A stretch of DNA of 64,000 nucleotides from Pseudobacteriovorax antillogorgiicola (GCA_945862295.1 CAMAXT010000004.1:1-64000), one strand, 5' to 3'; shown: positions 17,351 to 26,713, counted from the stretch's first letter. Notes: generated by a model not told the origin, from the sequence alone. A program made the numbers and translations.

Positions 17351-18877
17351 TTATTTAACTCCTGCAGGCGACTGCGCTGCTGCTGTTTCATCTGCTTTTG
17401 ATGCGAACCAGATATCCGCCATGCGACCAACCGAGCCGTCAGTAAATTCAAACGAACTCACTAGGCGCACTTCATTCATCTCAACCATAAAGAATTTGTC
17501 TTGGTTTCCCGACTTAGTGTAAGCCAAACTTAACGATTTGAGACCGGCCGTGCTTAGGTCTTTAAGTTCATTCTTCTCAGACACACCGTTGCGATTAATG
17601 TCAACCCAAAGGCGCAGCTTGCCAAAAATCTCGTCTTTGCTATCGATGCGACCGTCTTGATTTTGATCGTATTGAGCAAGCGCTTGGTAGCCGTTTTGGA
17701 AGTTAGTAAAGTGATTATTCTTGGCGTCCGTTAATGCGTGAGAGTTCTCACCAAAAAGTTCGCTACCAGAATCAATCGCGCCGTTCTGATTCACATCAAG
17801 AACTAAAAGTGCGTCGCTTGTGGTCCAGCCAGTTCTGACTTTCTTGCCATCAGCATTGATGTCAAAGCGAACCGGGGTTTTTTCCTGCCATACGTTGCTT
17901 AGATCGAATTTTTCGTTTTTATTGATATCAAGGACAAGAGGTGAGTTGTAGTCGGCATAGCCACGAGCATTACTTCCGCAAACTGAAGCTTGCAGTGGGT
18001 GAGCGAAACTCAAACCGCCAGCAACGTTTTCACCTTGAAGACCCATGCCGTTCATGTAGCCCGCTTGGTTATCGATTTCGATTTGCGCATTTGCACTAAC
18101 ACTGAAATTAACAGTACGATCATACCAGAATGCTGGGCGCGCCTGATCGCCACCACGATTTACTTTTTGACAAGTTAGGGAGTCACCTGCACCGCCAGCT
18201 CCAACGAGACAGATCGAGAGCGTGCCCTGTTGCTGTCCGCTTAACTGACCGGACTCAACTTGCGGTGAGACATAGGTCAAACTAACGTTCATTTTCACAA
18301 CCGGGTAAGCCATGCTCGCAAGGCTTTCGCCTTTGCATGCAGCATAGACAGTCATCGGTCCAGCAGCGACTACGGCACCAGCAGATGATTTTAGAATCGC
18401 CCAGCTACCTGGCTCAGTTGCATGCGCGCGGTGTTCCATATTAACGAATGGAACTGCTTTGAATCTTAGATTGCCAAGATCCTTGCCAATTGTTGGCGGT
18501 ACAACCGCTGGTGGTGTCTGCGGAACGATCGGTGGTTGCGGCTGAACAACAACTGGGTCTGGTGTCGGTGTTACAACCGGATCGGGCTTAGCCGGAGGCG
18601 GTGTCGTTGTAATAACAACATCATTGTTAGTTTCTGGTTTAACTTCAGGTTTTTCTTCAGGCTTCTGAGTTGGTTTTTCAGCTTCTTCGCCTTCTTTTTC
18701 CTCACAGAGAGATTCACCCTCTTTGGCTGGTTTCTTACCTGGTTTCTTTTCCTCGGTTTGAGTTTTCTTTTCTACTCTCTGACTTCCACCGGAGAAACCC
18801 CCAGAGTTACAGGAAGCGGTCAAAAGTAGAGAACTCGCGGCGCCAGATATCAGCAATAAGCGGACAAGCGTTACCAT
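17351..18877 (-). CDS. Large lipoprotein with EF-hand/dockerin-like calcium-binding repeats
   Basis: 508 aa. The signal peptide ends in lipobox TASC. Residues about 30-135 are a Lys/Glu- then Pro/Val-rich low-complexity linker, likely spanning the periplasm or cell surface. The C-terminal half holds several DxNxDG-type loops: LDINKNEKFDL, FDINADGKKV, LDVNQNGAIDSGSELFG, YDQNQDGRIDSKDEIFG and VDINRNGVSEKNEL. These are typical calcium-binding loops of surface proteins. The role is unknown, perhaps an adhesin or surface scaffold. It is first in a two-gene lipoprotein operon. Confidence 0.75.
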   Translation of the reverse strand: MVTLVRLLLISGAASSLLLTASCNSGGFSGGSQRVEKKTQTEEKKPGKKPAKEGESLCEEKEGEEAEKPTQKPEEKPEVKPETNNDVVITTTPPPAKPDPVVTPTPDPVVVQPQPPIVPQTPPAVVPPTIGKDLGNLRFKAVPFVNMEHRAHATEPGSWAILKSSAGAVVAAGPMTVYAACKGESLASMAYPVVKMNVSLTYVSPQVESGQLSGQQQGTLSICLVGAGGAGDSLTCQKVNRGGDQARPAFWYDRTVNFSVSANAQIEIDNQAGYMNGMGLQGENVAGGLSFAHPLQASVCGSNARGYADYNSPLVLDINKNEKFDLSNVWQEKTPVRFDINADGKKVRTGWTTSDALLVLDVNQNGAIDSGSELFGENSHALTDAKNNHFTNFQNGYQALAQYDQNQDGRIDSKDEIFGKLRLWVDINRNGVSEKNELKDLSTAGLKSLSLAYTKSGNQDKFFMVEMNEVRLVSSFEFTDGSVGRMADIWFASKADETAAAQSPAGVK

Positions 18878-19038
18878 GTGTCATCCTTAGAAAAGAAAGT
18901 CGGACCTGATATGTGTTTTGATCAAGGTCCTTATCGGCTAGATGATGCGTTTAATTGAACTATTTTTCTAATTTACTGTTTTCTATGATGTAAATCCCTG
19001 ATTTTAAAGGGCTAGGTCGGAAAGAGTGCTGCCGATTT

Positions 19039-20250
19039 TTACCCGGCTTTCGCCAGCTTGGGTGTCTTTGGAAAGTAAGCAAATAGGACGGCCTTTTCTG
19101 ATTCCATGGTGTAGCTTTTGACAAGGACACGAAGGAAATCAGTCGCTAACGACTCAAACTTTTCTTCGGCGCCTTCTTCCGCGAGAAGCCCCGCAAGTAA
19201 TGCAGATATTTTAGATAAGTTTTCGAACGAGTGAACAATATGTTCAATACGTTGAGCGATAACGTCTTCAATTGAAAGCTCGCCCATCATATCCATGATG
19301 GATTGGCCGATGGTGTTGCAGATATCGGAGAGATTGTCTGCATTGGACTTGAAAGCAGCAGATTCAACGACTTTTACTTTATCTAGTTCCTGCATCGAGG
19401 TAGCAACGAAACTATCGCCACTCTTTCCCTTTACAAGAGCGGAATTTGCCCTGCTTTTGTTGTAATCCAAAAGCATATTCATTGCCATAACACTATCGGT
19501 CGCCGTTGCTACGCTGTCCGAAACTTGACGTCGAACCTCGTTTAGCTGCATTGCCAGCATTGAAAGGTACCGTGTAATGAAGACTGAAAAACCGCCATTG
19601 CCTTGGTCGGTAAGCTTGATGTCTTTATAGAACTGATTGAACACTTCGACTTCACCCGTCGACGTGAGTCGAGCGTGCGTCCAGGTTTTAAGTTCATGTT
19701 CAAGGTCGTGAACATGCTCAGGCGTCAGGCCTTCTACTTTCATGTTTATGAGCTTACTCAAGCAAACGGTAAATTCACGCAAACCTTCGCCGACGTTGGT
19801 CAGTCTTTGTCCGACAACATCTTCAATAGAAAGCGATCCCATCAGAGCTACCAAAGGATCTATAGTCTGCTTTGCTAAGAAGTAGATCGATTCTTTCTCT
19901 TTGGCAAACTTTCCCCCGAGCCGATTTTTCATGTCATCTTCCGCATCGGTTTCAATTACCATTTTGGCTTGTGCCGCAGCAAAAATATCGTCAATAGACG
20001 ACTGAATGTCATTCATTGCTTTGCTTCGGTCTTTGTCGGGATTTAGATGGGTTGAAAGAAGCTCGGCTTCAGACTCGGCGCTGGCTTTGTCAAGGAGTTG
20101 ATTGACAACAGTTACGGTATCCATAACTGAAATAACTGCCTTCTCCATGTTAACTTTGACGGAGTCCAGTTGCTTGCCCGTCATGCGCGCAAACTTTATG
20201 TAGAATTCCATAACATCGAGTAAGGACGATGATCCTCTTTTATTCTGCAT
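19039..20250 (-). CDS. Double CheZ-like chemotaxis phosphatase
   Basis: 403 aa, mostly helical. Two internally similar halves each carry a DxxxQ active-site-like motif: SIEDVVGQRL (D144/Q148) and SIEDVIAQRI (D329/Q333). In CheZ the equivalent Asp and Gln (D-L-T-G-Q) contact and dephosphorylate CheY-P. The gene follows cheY by 45 bases on the same strand, supporting a CheY-phosphatase role. CheZ is normally a 214-aa homodimer; here two half-sites appear fused in one chain. The C-terminus lacks an obvious CheY-tail helix, so divergence is considerable. Confidence 0.65.
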   Translation of the reverse strand: MQNKRGSSSLLDVMEFYIKFARMTGKQLDSVKVNMEKAVISVMDTVTVVNQLLDKASAESEAELLSTHLNPDKDRSKAMNDIQSSIDDIFAAAQAKMVIETDAEDDMKNRLGGKFAKEKESIYFLAKQTIDPLVALMGSLSIEDVVGQRLTNVGEGLREFTVCLSKLINMKVEGLTPEHVHDLEHELKTWTHARLTSTGEVEVFNQFYKDIKLTDQGNGGFSVFITRYLSMLAMQLNEVRRQVSDSVATATDSVMAMNMLLDYNKSRANSALVKGKSGDSFVATSMQELDKVKVVESAAFKSNADNLSDICNTIGQSIMDMMGELSIEDVIAQRIEHIVHSFENLSKISALLAGLLAEEGAEEKFESLATDFLRVLVKSYTMESEKAVLFAYFPKTPKLAKAG

Positions 20251-20295
20251 GCTCTTCTTTGCTCCAAAAGGGCCTACGGCGACAGTAAAAGAAAC

Positions 20296-20661
20296 TCAAG
20301 TTGTCAATTTTTGCACTACCGCTATCAGTTGCTCTGGCTTGAAAGGCTTGACCAACCAACCTTTTGCGCCAGCGCTTTTTGCACGGGCTAAAAGCTCCGC
20401 TGCACCTTCTGTGGTAAGCATGACGACTGGGACATGGTTGATGGTGCCATCTTTTTGTATCGCTTCTAGCATCTCGAGACCGTTCATATTGGGCATGTTG
20501 ACGTCGCTAACGACCATTGAAATATCTGGATGGGATTTTAAAGCTTCGATTCCTTTTAGTCCGCCTTCGGCTTCAACGACAGTGTGTCCGCCTTTGGTGA
20601 GGGTAAAGGACACCTGCTGGCGAATAGTGCGGCTATCATCAACAATTAATATCTTGGCCAT
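20296..20661 (-). CDS. cheY: CheY-like single-domain response regulator
   Basis: 121 aa receiver domain: the acidic pocket in KILIVDDSRTIRQQ, phospho-acceptor Asp in VVSDVNMPNMNG, Thr in VVMLTTEG and Lys in WLVKPFKPEQL. There is no output domain. The start at 20661 (MAKILIVDD) is preferred over the listed one 33 bases upstream because family members start there and a GGGG-type site precedes it. It sits directly before the CheZ-like gene, forming a phospho-signal/erase pair probably acting on the flagellar motor. Confidence 0.9.
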   Translation of the reverse strand: MAKILIVDDSRTIRQQVSFTLTKGGHTVVEAEGGLKGIEALKSHPDISMVVSDVNMPNMNGLEMLEAIQKDGTINHVPVVMLTTEGAAELLARAKSAGAKGWLVKPFKPEQLIAVVQKLTT

Positions 20662-20931
20662 GGAAAGAACCCCTTTTAAAATTCTCCCCGACAATCGGTA
20701 GGCCTAGCTAAATCTTTAATAAATCTGGTCACCCGAGGCGTAACTAACCGATTGATATAGGAAAGAATTTTTCGTCCCCAGGATAGATCCTCAATGTGGG
20801 CTTCTTAGGGTTAGAGAACGGCACAAAAAAGGCAAAAGGTGCAGTAATGATTGACACCCGCTGCCCCCTGTTCCAATCTAGCGTTGCAGCTGAATATAGC
20901 CAAAAGACGATCCCTATAGCTGGAGAGCATA

Positions 20932-21981
20932 ATGAACGAAGTCGCAAATCCTGTCGGTTTAAGAGGCATCGAATTCCTAGAATTTTCCTCGCCTCAAGGA
21001 AAAGCACTCGACAACCTTTTTACTGAGTTTGGCTTCAGCCGTACCATGAAGCACAAGTCGCGCTCTGTAGATTTGTTTCAACAAAACCAAATCAACTTTC
21101 TCGTCAATGTTGAGAAAGGTTCGTTCTCCGAAGCGTTTCACAAATCACATGGTCCATGCGTATCGGCCATGGGTTGGAAAGTCGCAAACTCGGAAGCTGC
21201 ATTTAAAGAAGCTGTTAAACGCGGGGCGAAACCTGCAACGAAAAAAGACTACTCGCTGGAAAGTGGCAAAGAGATTCCAGCTATTTTCGGTATCGGCGAT
21301 AGTTTGATCTATTTCATCGACGAGTCGAACAGCAAGTCCCTGTATGAAAAAATGGGGTTTCAAAAACACCCTCAACAAAATACGGTCCAGAACAAAGGCT
21401 TTCAGTTTGTTGATCACCTGACAAATAATGTCGAAAAAGGCACAATGGCCCGGTGGGCGGATTTCTATAAAAATGTTTTTGGATTTTATGAGATCAAGTA
21501 CTTTGATATTCGTGGTGCAAAGACCGGTTTGACATCTTACGCTCTGCGCTCACCTTGCAGCACCTTCTGTATCCCAATCAACGAAGGTACTGAAGACAAG
21601 TCGCAGATCAACGAGTATCTACGTGAGTACAAAGGACCCGGTGTTCAACACATCGCGTTCTCAACAGAAGATATCATCAAGTCAGTTGCGTCACTGCAAG
21701 CTGGTCCGATCGAAACTCTCGATATCGACAATGAGTATTATCAAGAAGTATTCAACCGTGTGCCGAACGTTTTAGAAGATCACAAGAAGTTGAAAGATTT
21801 AAATATCTTGATTGATGGCGATGACGAAGGTTACCTGCTGCAGATTTTTACAAAGAATATTATCGGTCCGATTTTTATTGAGATCATTCAGCGGAAGAAC
21901 CACCACGCGTTTGGTGAAGGGAACTTTGGGGCGTTGTTTAGATCGATTGAGAGGGATCAGGAAAGGCGAGGGGTTTTGTAG
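20932..21981 (+). CDS. hpd: 4-Hydroxyphenylpyruvate dioxygenase
   Basis: 349 aa, two vicinal-oxygen-chelate halves. It converts 4-hydroxyphenylpyruvate to homogentisate in tyrosine degradation. The iron ligands are visible as His in FQFVDHLT (about 159), His in GVQHIAFST (about 239) and Glu in FIEIIQRK (about 316). The C-terminal GEGNFGALFRSIE is the family signature that closes the active site. It is single, with no homogentisate dioxygenase nearby. A bidirectional hairpin terminator follows. Confidence 0.95.
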   Translation: MNEVANPVGLRGIEFLEFSSPQGKALDNLFTEFGFSRTMKHKSRSVDLFQQNQINFLVNVEKGSFSEAFHKSHGPCVSAMGWKVANSEAAFKEAVKRGAKPATKKDYSLESGKEIPAIFGIGDSLIYFIDESNSKSLYEKMGFQKHPQQNTVQNKGFQFVDHLTNNVEKGTMARWADFYKNVFGFYEIKYFDIRGAKTGLTSYALRSPCSTFCIPINEGTEDKSQINEYLREYKGPGVQHIAFSTEDIIKSVASLQAGPIETLDIDNEYYQEVFNRVPNVLEDHKKLKDLNILIDGDDEGYLLQIFTKNIIGPIFIEIIQRKNHHAFGEGNFGALFRSIERDQERRGVL

Positions 21982-22017
21982 TTTGTGAGTGGTGAATGGA
22001 ATATTATTTTTTAGGTA

Positions 22018-22048
22018 AAAAAAACCCAGCTTTTGTCTGGGTTTTTTG
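22018..22048. terminator. Bidirectional terminator between hpd and the DUF2156 gene
   Basis: AAACCCAG (22022-22029) pairs with CTGGGTTT (22037-22044). An A-run precedes and a T-run follows, so it can serve both convergent genes. Confidence 0.85.
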
Positions 22049-22077
22049 TTTGTCGAAATAGGTTTGTCGTTTTTGAG

Positions 22078-23058
22078 TTAGGAAGCTTGTTTGTGGCGGA
22101 CGGTGAATTTGGGGAGGAGTTTTATTGGGCGGTAACTCATTTTGGTGAAGCTTAGGTTTGGGATGCCCCAGTCGTCGCCGGCGTTGCATTCGTGGAAACC
22201 TTGCCAGGCGCTGCGGCAGAATTCTGAGAAGAGGAATTGCGGGCAGCCGGGATAATCGGGATCGGTTTTTTCGATAAGGATTGAGGCTTGGGTTGGGGTT
22301 AGTGCTTCGCCGAAGGTGAAACCGATTAGTTTTTGATCGACGTAAACTACCATGCCGGAGAGGCCGAGTTCTTTCCAATGATCGAGAGCTAATTTGACGG
22401 CGTGGAAGTCACGACCGACGAGTTCTGATAAGGCGACGTTGCTTTTGTTACAGGCGTCTTGATCCTGGGTACGGCGGTGGTCGGCCCAGTCTTGCAGTAA
22501 TTTTAAACAATCGTCTTTGAAACGGTCTTCGTAGATGTGAGAGGTATGCTGAGGAAAGTCTCGCATGAATTTGGTCTTGGCGTGTCTTTTCGATTTCAAA
22601 CTACTACCAGTTAGCTCAATCATGGCTTTGGTATCATACACATAGTCTGTGCCTGACGGCACTAACTCGAGAGAATCCTGCAGCTGGTCAAACAACTCTT
22701 TAAACGCATCCGGAACATAATCGATTATTGACATTGTTTTACCGCGACGCGAGTGATTCCAGCTGTCCATGACTTCAAACACAAAGCGAACGACATTGGC
22801 AAAATCATTTCCATTCGCGTCTGGAGATTTCAGTGGCGGAATCAAAAGTGTCATCTCGTCGTTATCGCCGAGAAAAATGCAAAGATACTCTTTAAAAACA
22901 GTCCAGTGCACGTTCGAGGGTTTACCCCACATGAACCAAGATGCGAATGAGTGCTCTGCCAAAGGTTGGCTTATTTGATCTGAGAATTTTTTAAGAAGAA
23001 AACGGTCGCTAAGTTCTAATGGCTTTAAGTTGAAACGGGCGACAAATTCGCGGTCCAT
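22078..23058 (-). CDS. DUF2156 family (LPG synthase C-terminal-like, GNAT fold) protein
   Basis: 326 aa. The N-terminal FNLKPLELSDRFLLKKFSDQ... and the C-terminal GFTFGEALTPTQASILIEKTDPDYPGCPQ match soluble DUF2156 proteins. These relate to the catalytic domain of lysylphosphatidylglycerol synthases and bear tandem acetyltransferase folds. There is no membrane segment, so it is not itself a lipid flippase. The start is probably ATG 23058 (GGAG 11 bases upstream) rather than the GTG at 23070. The substrate is unknown. Confidence 0.75.
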   Translation of the reverse strand: MDREFVARFNLKPLELSDRFLLKKFSDQISQPLAEHSFASWFMWGKPSNVHWTVFKEYLCIFLGDNDEMTLLIPPLKSPDANGNDFANVVRFVFEVMDSWNHSRRGKTMSIIDYVPDAFKELFDQLQDSLELVPSGTDYVYDTKAMIELTGSSLKSKRHAKTKFMRDFPQHTSHIYEDRFKDDCLKLLQDWADHRRTQDQDACNKSNVALSELVGRDFHAVKLALDHWKELGLSGMVVYVDQKLIGFTFGEALTPTQASILIEKTDPDYPGCPQFLFSEFCRSAWQGFHECNAGDDWGIPNLSFTKMSYRPIKLLPKFTVRHKQAS

Positions 23059-23259
23059 ACGCTGAGACACTCCAAATATGTGGATAGAAAAATCATAGAA
23101 GTGGAAGTAGAGGTCGTGCTTCTATTTTACCTTAGGCTATGAAGGATGCATATAGCGTGCCATTAAGGGGTCGACAATCCTACACAAGTAGCTCCCTTTA
23201 GATCTTTGTGATAAACCTATTGGCGTAGGTAGGCAAAAAAAGCCGTGAAGGAGCTAAAA

Positions 23260-23443
23260 ATGAAACTACTCGGGATAGTCGGTAGCTTGCGCAAAGATTC
23301 TGTTAATAAAAAAGCAATGAAGGCCTTTCAGGAAGAATTACCGGCCGGTTCCGAAGTGGAATATGCAGATATTAGTCTGTCTTACTTGTAAAGAAAATGT
23401 AAAGGAAGCGCGCGACGCCTTTGAAGCGCAATGCACCAACTAA
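23260..23443 (+). pseudogene. Remnant of NADPH-dependent FMN reductase
   Basis: A good ribosome-binding site (AAGGAG) precedes MKLLGIVGSLRKDSVNKKAM, the FMN-phosphate-binding start of the flavodoxin-like NADPH-dependent FMN reductase family. The frame stops after 43 codons. Immediately downstream, in another frame, ENVKEARDAFEAQ resembles the next family segment before another stop. The catalytic remainder is missing. This is a 5' gene fragment with an internal deletion. Confidence 0.7.
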
Positions 23444-23452
23444 GGCCAATAG

Positions 23453-24262
23453 TCAAATCAACTTAGACTCACGAAAAATAGACTGAGCAAGTTCGATACG
23501 AGGGTTTTTTACCGAATCGCTAAAGAAAAGTCGGTAAAAATTCCCGCTCTCAAACGTCAATGCATTCGGCAAATCCCAGCTATCAACACTCAACATCATA
23601 CCGTCTGCGATTGTTCTTTTTTCTGCATAGGGAACATGGTAATGCCCGATGATACCGTGATCGTAACTACCAGCGTTTAAAAAACGCTCGAACCCAGATA
23701 AAATCCGCTGATGATCGAGCTTTCTGTATTTGTCCTGAGAGCGCGAAACAGACGCGTGCTTCAAAGCATATCCATCCAACCAACTACCTGGCAGACACTT
23801 AGCGATTGCCCGCGCAAATCCTGATTTAACAAGCCCGCGAAATGCTCGATATGCCTTGTCATCCGTTATGAGATCGCCATGCCCAATCTGAATTTTAATC
23901 CCTGACTTTAATAAAATTGGTCGGCTGTGAGTATTGATAATCTCAATATGATCCCACCCAAGCTCTTCCATATGGAACTCGTGGTTACCCTCGATAAAGA
24001 TTACTTTTACTCCGCGGTTTACCGCGTCTGCCAAAGCTATTCCTAGCGCTTGAAACTTCTTGCGAAAATAAGCGCTATCGCCAAAACAGAAATCAAAAAT
24101 ATCCCCATTCAAGACAAAATATTCGGTAGGTTTACGGAGTTGGGAAATCAAACCTAACAAGATCTTGCTGCGCTGGTCGTCTGGTTGACGCAGGTGGACG
24201 TCAGAGACCACCACAAGCTCAGCTGAGCCTAAACTTCCTGATTGTACTAATGATTGAGCCAT
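23453..24262 (-). CDS. UDP-2,3-diacylglucosamine pyrophosphatase-like metallophosphoesterase (LpxH-like)
   Basis: About 269 aa from the preferred start MAQSLVQSG. It has the full calcineurin-like metal motifs: VVSDVHL, NGDIFDF, EGNHEFH, IGHGD and GHYHVPY. These and the length resemble the LpxH/YbbF family, which removes UMP from UDP-diacylglucosamine in lipid A synthesis. The listed ORF begins at TTG 24364, inside the divergent gene, which is unlikely. It is not in an lpx operon, so another phosphoesterase role cannot be excluded. Confidence 0.75.
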   Translation of the reverse strand: MAQSLVQSGSLGSAELVVVSDVHLRQPDDQRSKILLGLISQLRKPTEYFVLNGDIFDFCFGDSAYFRKKFQALGIALADAVNRGVKVIFIEGNHEFHMEELGWDHIEIINTHSRPILLKSGIKIQIGHGDLITDDKAYRAFRGLVKSGFARAIAKCLPGSWLDGYALKHASVSRSQDKYRKLDHQRILSGFERFLNAGSYDHGIIGHYHVPYAEKRTIADGMMLSVDSWDLPNALTFESGNFYRLFFSDSVKNPRIELAQSIFRESKLI

Positions 24263-24349
24263 AAGCTGCCGATCCCAAGTTGTCTGAGAGCTTAGTTTTA
24301 CTAAAACTACGTTCAAATGAATACCGATGAAATAAGGCAGGTGGCATCC

Positions 24350-24661
24350 ATGAGTCAGACCCAAGATAAAGTCAGCGCCCTCCAGCAGGATGCGTCGCGA
24401 GTGCTCAAAGAAATCAGCGAGCTATCTGTCCGGCTTAGAGAAGTCGGCAAAGAAAAAATCAGCGAGGTCAGTGACGATACTGTCACCATGCTAAAAAAAC
24501 AGCTATCAGCATTGCAAGCTCAAGCGTCTAACCTCAGTGAAGACAGCAAAGAGCTTCTCGCTGGAATCGATAAAAACGTCCGCGCGAATCCTTATTCCTA
24601 CATTATCGGCGCGCTCGGAATCGGACTGCTCCTGGGAAAGTTGTTCCGGTCTCGGCGCTAA
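24350..24661 (+). CDS. ElaB/YqjD/DUF883-like membrane-anchored protein
   Basis: 103 aa. A long amphipathic coiled-coil (residues 5-75) is followed by ANPYSYIIGALGIGLLLGKLFRSRR, the glycine-rich C-terminal tail anchor of the ElaB/YqjD family. In enterics these inner-membrane proteins bind ribosomes in stationary phase. The start at 24350 is supported by AGGTGG 5 bases upstream; the ORF-track start lies 33 bases earlier without such a site. The next gene follows after 11 bases. Confidence 0.8.
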   Translation: MSQTQDKVSALQQDASRVLKEISELSVRLREVGKEKISEVSDDTVTMLKKQLSALQAQASNLSEDSKELLAGIDKNVRANPYSYIIGALGIGLLLGKLFRSRR

Positions 24662-24672
24662 AAACGAATTGG

Positions 24673-24942
24673 ATGGGAGCATTAGCCTTGATTCCAGAAA
24701 TCAAGGAACGCTTCGACGCCGCGACCGTCAATGTAAAGGGAAAAGTAATCAAGGGGCTATTTGCTAAAGACGTTGCGTCGGCATTGGTCACGGGTTCTAT
24801 TTTTCTTATTCTGGCAGGAACAGCTTACGGACTAGCGCAACATGTTGACCCAGCTCTCGCAGCAGTTGCTGTTGGTGGACTCACACTTCTGGTGGTTGCC
24901 GTTCTAACTTTTTTAGCTGCAAATTCCGTTGGTAAGCGCTGA
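24673..24942 (+). CDS. Small two-helix membrane protein (YqjE/holin-X-like)
   Basis: 89 aa with an amphipathic N-terminus and two hydrophobic helices (ALVTGSIFLILAGTAYGLA and LAAVAVGGLTLLVVAVLTFLAA). In enterics yqjD is followed by the two-helix membrane protein YqjE, so position and topology agree, but similarity is too low to be sure. A TTG at 24688 preceded by GGGAG could be an alternative start (IPEIKERF). Confidence 0.6.
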   Translation: MGALALIPEIKERFDAATVNVKGKVIKGLFAKDVASALVTGSIFLILAGTAYGLAQHVDPALAAVAVGGLTLLVVAVLTFLAANSVGKR

Positions 24943-25022
24943 GCTAACGACACAACCACTTGACAATATTAAATATTTTACTCCAAACCTAACGTCTGCC
25001 CATCGTTTCCCGATATACAGTT

Positions 25023-26303
25023 ATGGGAAATCCTCGTAAAAACTTGAAGAAATTACCAGCAGTCGCTGTGATCTGTATTGCTTTCATGCAAGCAAATGCA
25101 TCGTATGCTGACGCGTTGCAGTCTATGGCCAACCAGCGCAGTAGCCTACCAGGAAGTCGAGCTGCGTTGATGGGTGGCGCGTTTACAGCTGTCGCTGACG
25201 ACTCATCCGCAAGCTTTTACAATCCAGCAGGTCTATCCCACATAAAAGAAAATCGTTTAGAACTTTCTGCAACATCATATCGCGCTTCAGAACTCGTCTA
25301 TCACGAAACCGTAAACGAAGATCCTTTTCAAGAACGAAGCGAAATGATTTATCCAAGCTTCGTTGGTGGTACAAGCAAGTTTGGTTGGCTGACACTTGGC
25401 TACTCATTCATGTCGCTCGACGCACGCAATATCTATCAGCAGGATAATTTTCAGAACATCTCGACAGTCGCCGGCGTAACCAATAGCTACAGCCGCACCT
25501 ACCAAGAGTCTTCGACATATATCTGGGCGGGTGGCAGCGCGTCTATCCGACTAAACGATAGCCTGTCGTTTGGCTCATCATTTTTCTACTACCAGCGAAA
25601 TATAAAATTTACAGCGAACGAAATCATCAGCTTAAACGGCGGCGGCATCGTCAACATCAACGATACACTAAACACCGTCAATACGGGTGCTAGCAATGTT
25701 TCGGGTGTGCTTTGGAAAAAGCCTTTATTCGCTCTTGGTTTGTCCGTTAAAACGGCAAGGGCCACGAGTGACAAGTCGACTCTACACATCGACCGTATTG
25801 AATTTTCTGAGGGCGACACCACGCCCAATCACACGTCCACGACCATTTCACATAAGGCTCTCAACGAACTCAATCCTACGACCTACAACGCCGGCATTGC
25901 TTTTAAACCAACGTCTTGGTTTCTTCTGTCGGCAGATGCGCACTTGCACGAAGGCGTCAAAAGTACTTACAAACTAGACGGCGGCCAGGACCTGCATACA
26001 ACTCTTGACTACAGCATAGGGACTGCGATCGGTGGAGAAACACTCACAGTTATGGCGGGCTATTTTACAAACAATTCGATGTTCAAAAGTCCCGATCCAA
26101 GTTTTTCTGGCCAGCCACTTTGGGTCAACTACATTGGCAAATCTTTTGGACTCAGTTGGAACTTCAGTGGCCTTCGTGGCCAGGTCGGCTATGTCTTGCA
26201 AACAGGATCTGGCAAAGCTCAGATTCGGTCAGGTGATCCTGATATTCAGAACGTCGATGGCACAGTCGAAACAGTCGTTGTCGGCGGCACCGTTCCACTC
26301 TGA
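25023..26303 (+). CDS. FadL/OmpP1/TodX family outer-membrane transporter
   Basis: 426 aa. A signal peptide (residues 1-30, ending ASYA) is followed by the family hallmark GSRAALMGGAFTAVADDSSASFYNPAGL, the N-terminal hatch. Beta-strand-rich sequence continues to the C-terminus. FadL proteins take up long-chain fatty acids or other hydrophobic compounds across the outer membrane. The C-terminus lacks the usual terminal Phe/Trp and ends ...VVVGGTVPL. The last ~95 bases are repeated 590 bases downstream. Confidence 0.88.
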   Translation: MGNPRKNLKKLPAVAVICIAFMQANASYADALQSMANQRSSLPGSRAALMGGAFTAVADDSSASFYNPAGLSHIKENRLELSATSYRASELVYHETVNEDPFQERSEMIYPSFVGGTSKFGWLTLGYSFMSLDARNIYQQDNFQNISTVAGVTNSYSRTYQESSTYIWAGGSASIRLNDSLSFGSSFFYYQRNIKFTANEIISLNGGGIVNINDTLNTVNTGASNVSGVLWKKPLFALGLSVKTARATSDKSTLHIDRIEFSEGDTTPNHTSTTISHKALNELNPTTYNAGIAFKPTSWFLLSADAHLHEGVKSTYKLDGGQDLHTTLDYSIGTAIGGETLTVMAGYFTNNSMFKSPDPSFSGQPLWVNYIGKSFGLSWNFSGLRGQVGYVLQTGSGKAQIRSGDPDIQNVDGTVETVVVGGTVPL

Positions 26304-26431
26304 TTTTAGAATCCATTGTAAGTAAGCATATTCTAAAGGTAACAAAGGATAGATCCCATATATCATCCGTATGCTTTAGCGCCATCTTTCCACGAGTTAA
26401 ACAGGAAAATTAAGCCTACGAATTTCTCCAA

Positions 26432-26713
26432 CTAAGTAGGGGGGCATTCAATGAGATTGTATTTTACCTCGATTTCCAGGCTTTCAATGGTAACTTTGTG
26501 GCTATGGCTGACATATGCGGGTAGCGCTGACGAGACCCGAATCGCGGCAGATAACTTTCTCAAACCGAGCATATAGAGCAGTGATTTTATTTTGCCGATT
26601 TTTCCGGACTTGACCTCAATCGGAATGATTTGCGTTGATTTCTGGATGACGAAATCGACTTCGGCATTGCCTTTTTTTCCTTCGCGCAGCCAGTAGTGGC
26701 GTTGAGGTCTCAA
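26432..26713 (-). pseudogene. C-terminal fragment of an AAA_14/DUF4143 ATPase
   Basis: 93 codons. YWLREGKKGNAEVDFVIQ...IIPIEVKSGKIGKIKSL is the nuclease-like C-terminal DUF4143 block (D...ExK) found at the end of AAA_14 ATPases. The ATPase half is missing and the frame opens only at a TTG. It lies inside the segment bracketed by the two copies of the FadL-gene 3' end. A full-length family member is at 45099-46265. Confidence 0.8.

Noticed and set aside
24960-25022. TTGACA promoter upstream of the FadL gene
   Set aside because: A good -35-like hexamer, but no acceptable -10 at 16-18 bases; not listed.
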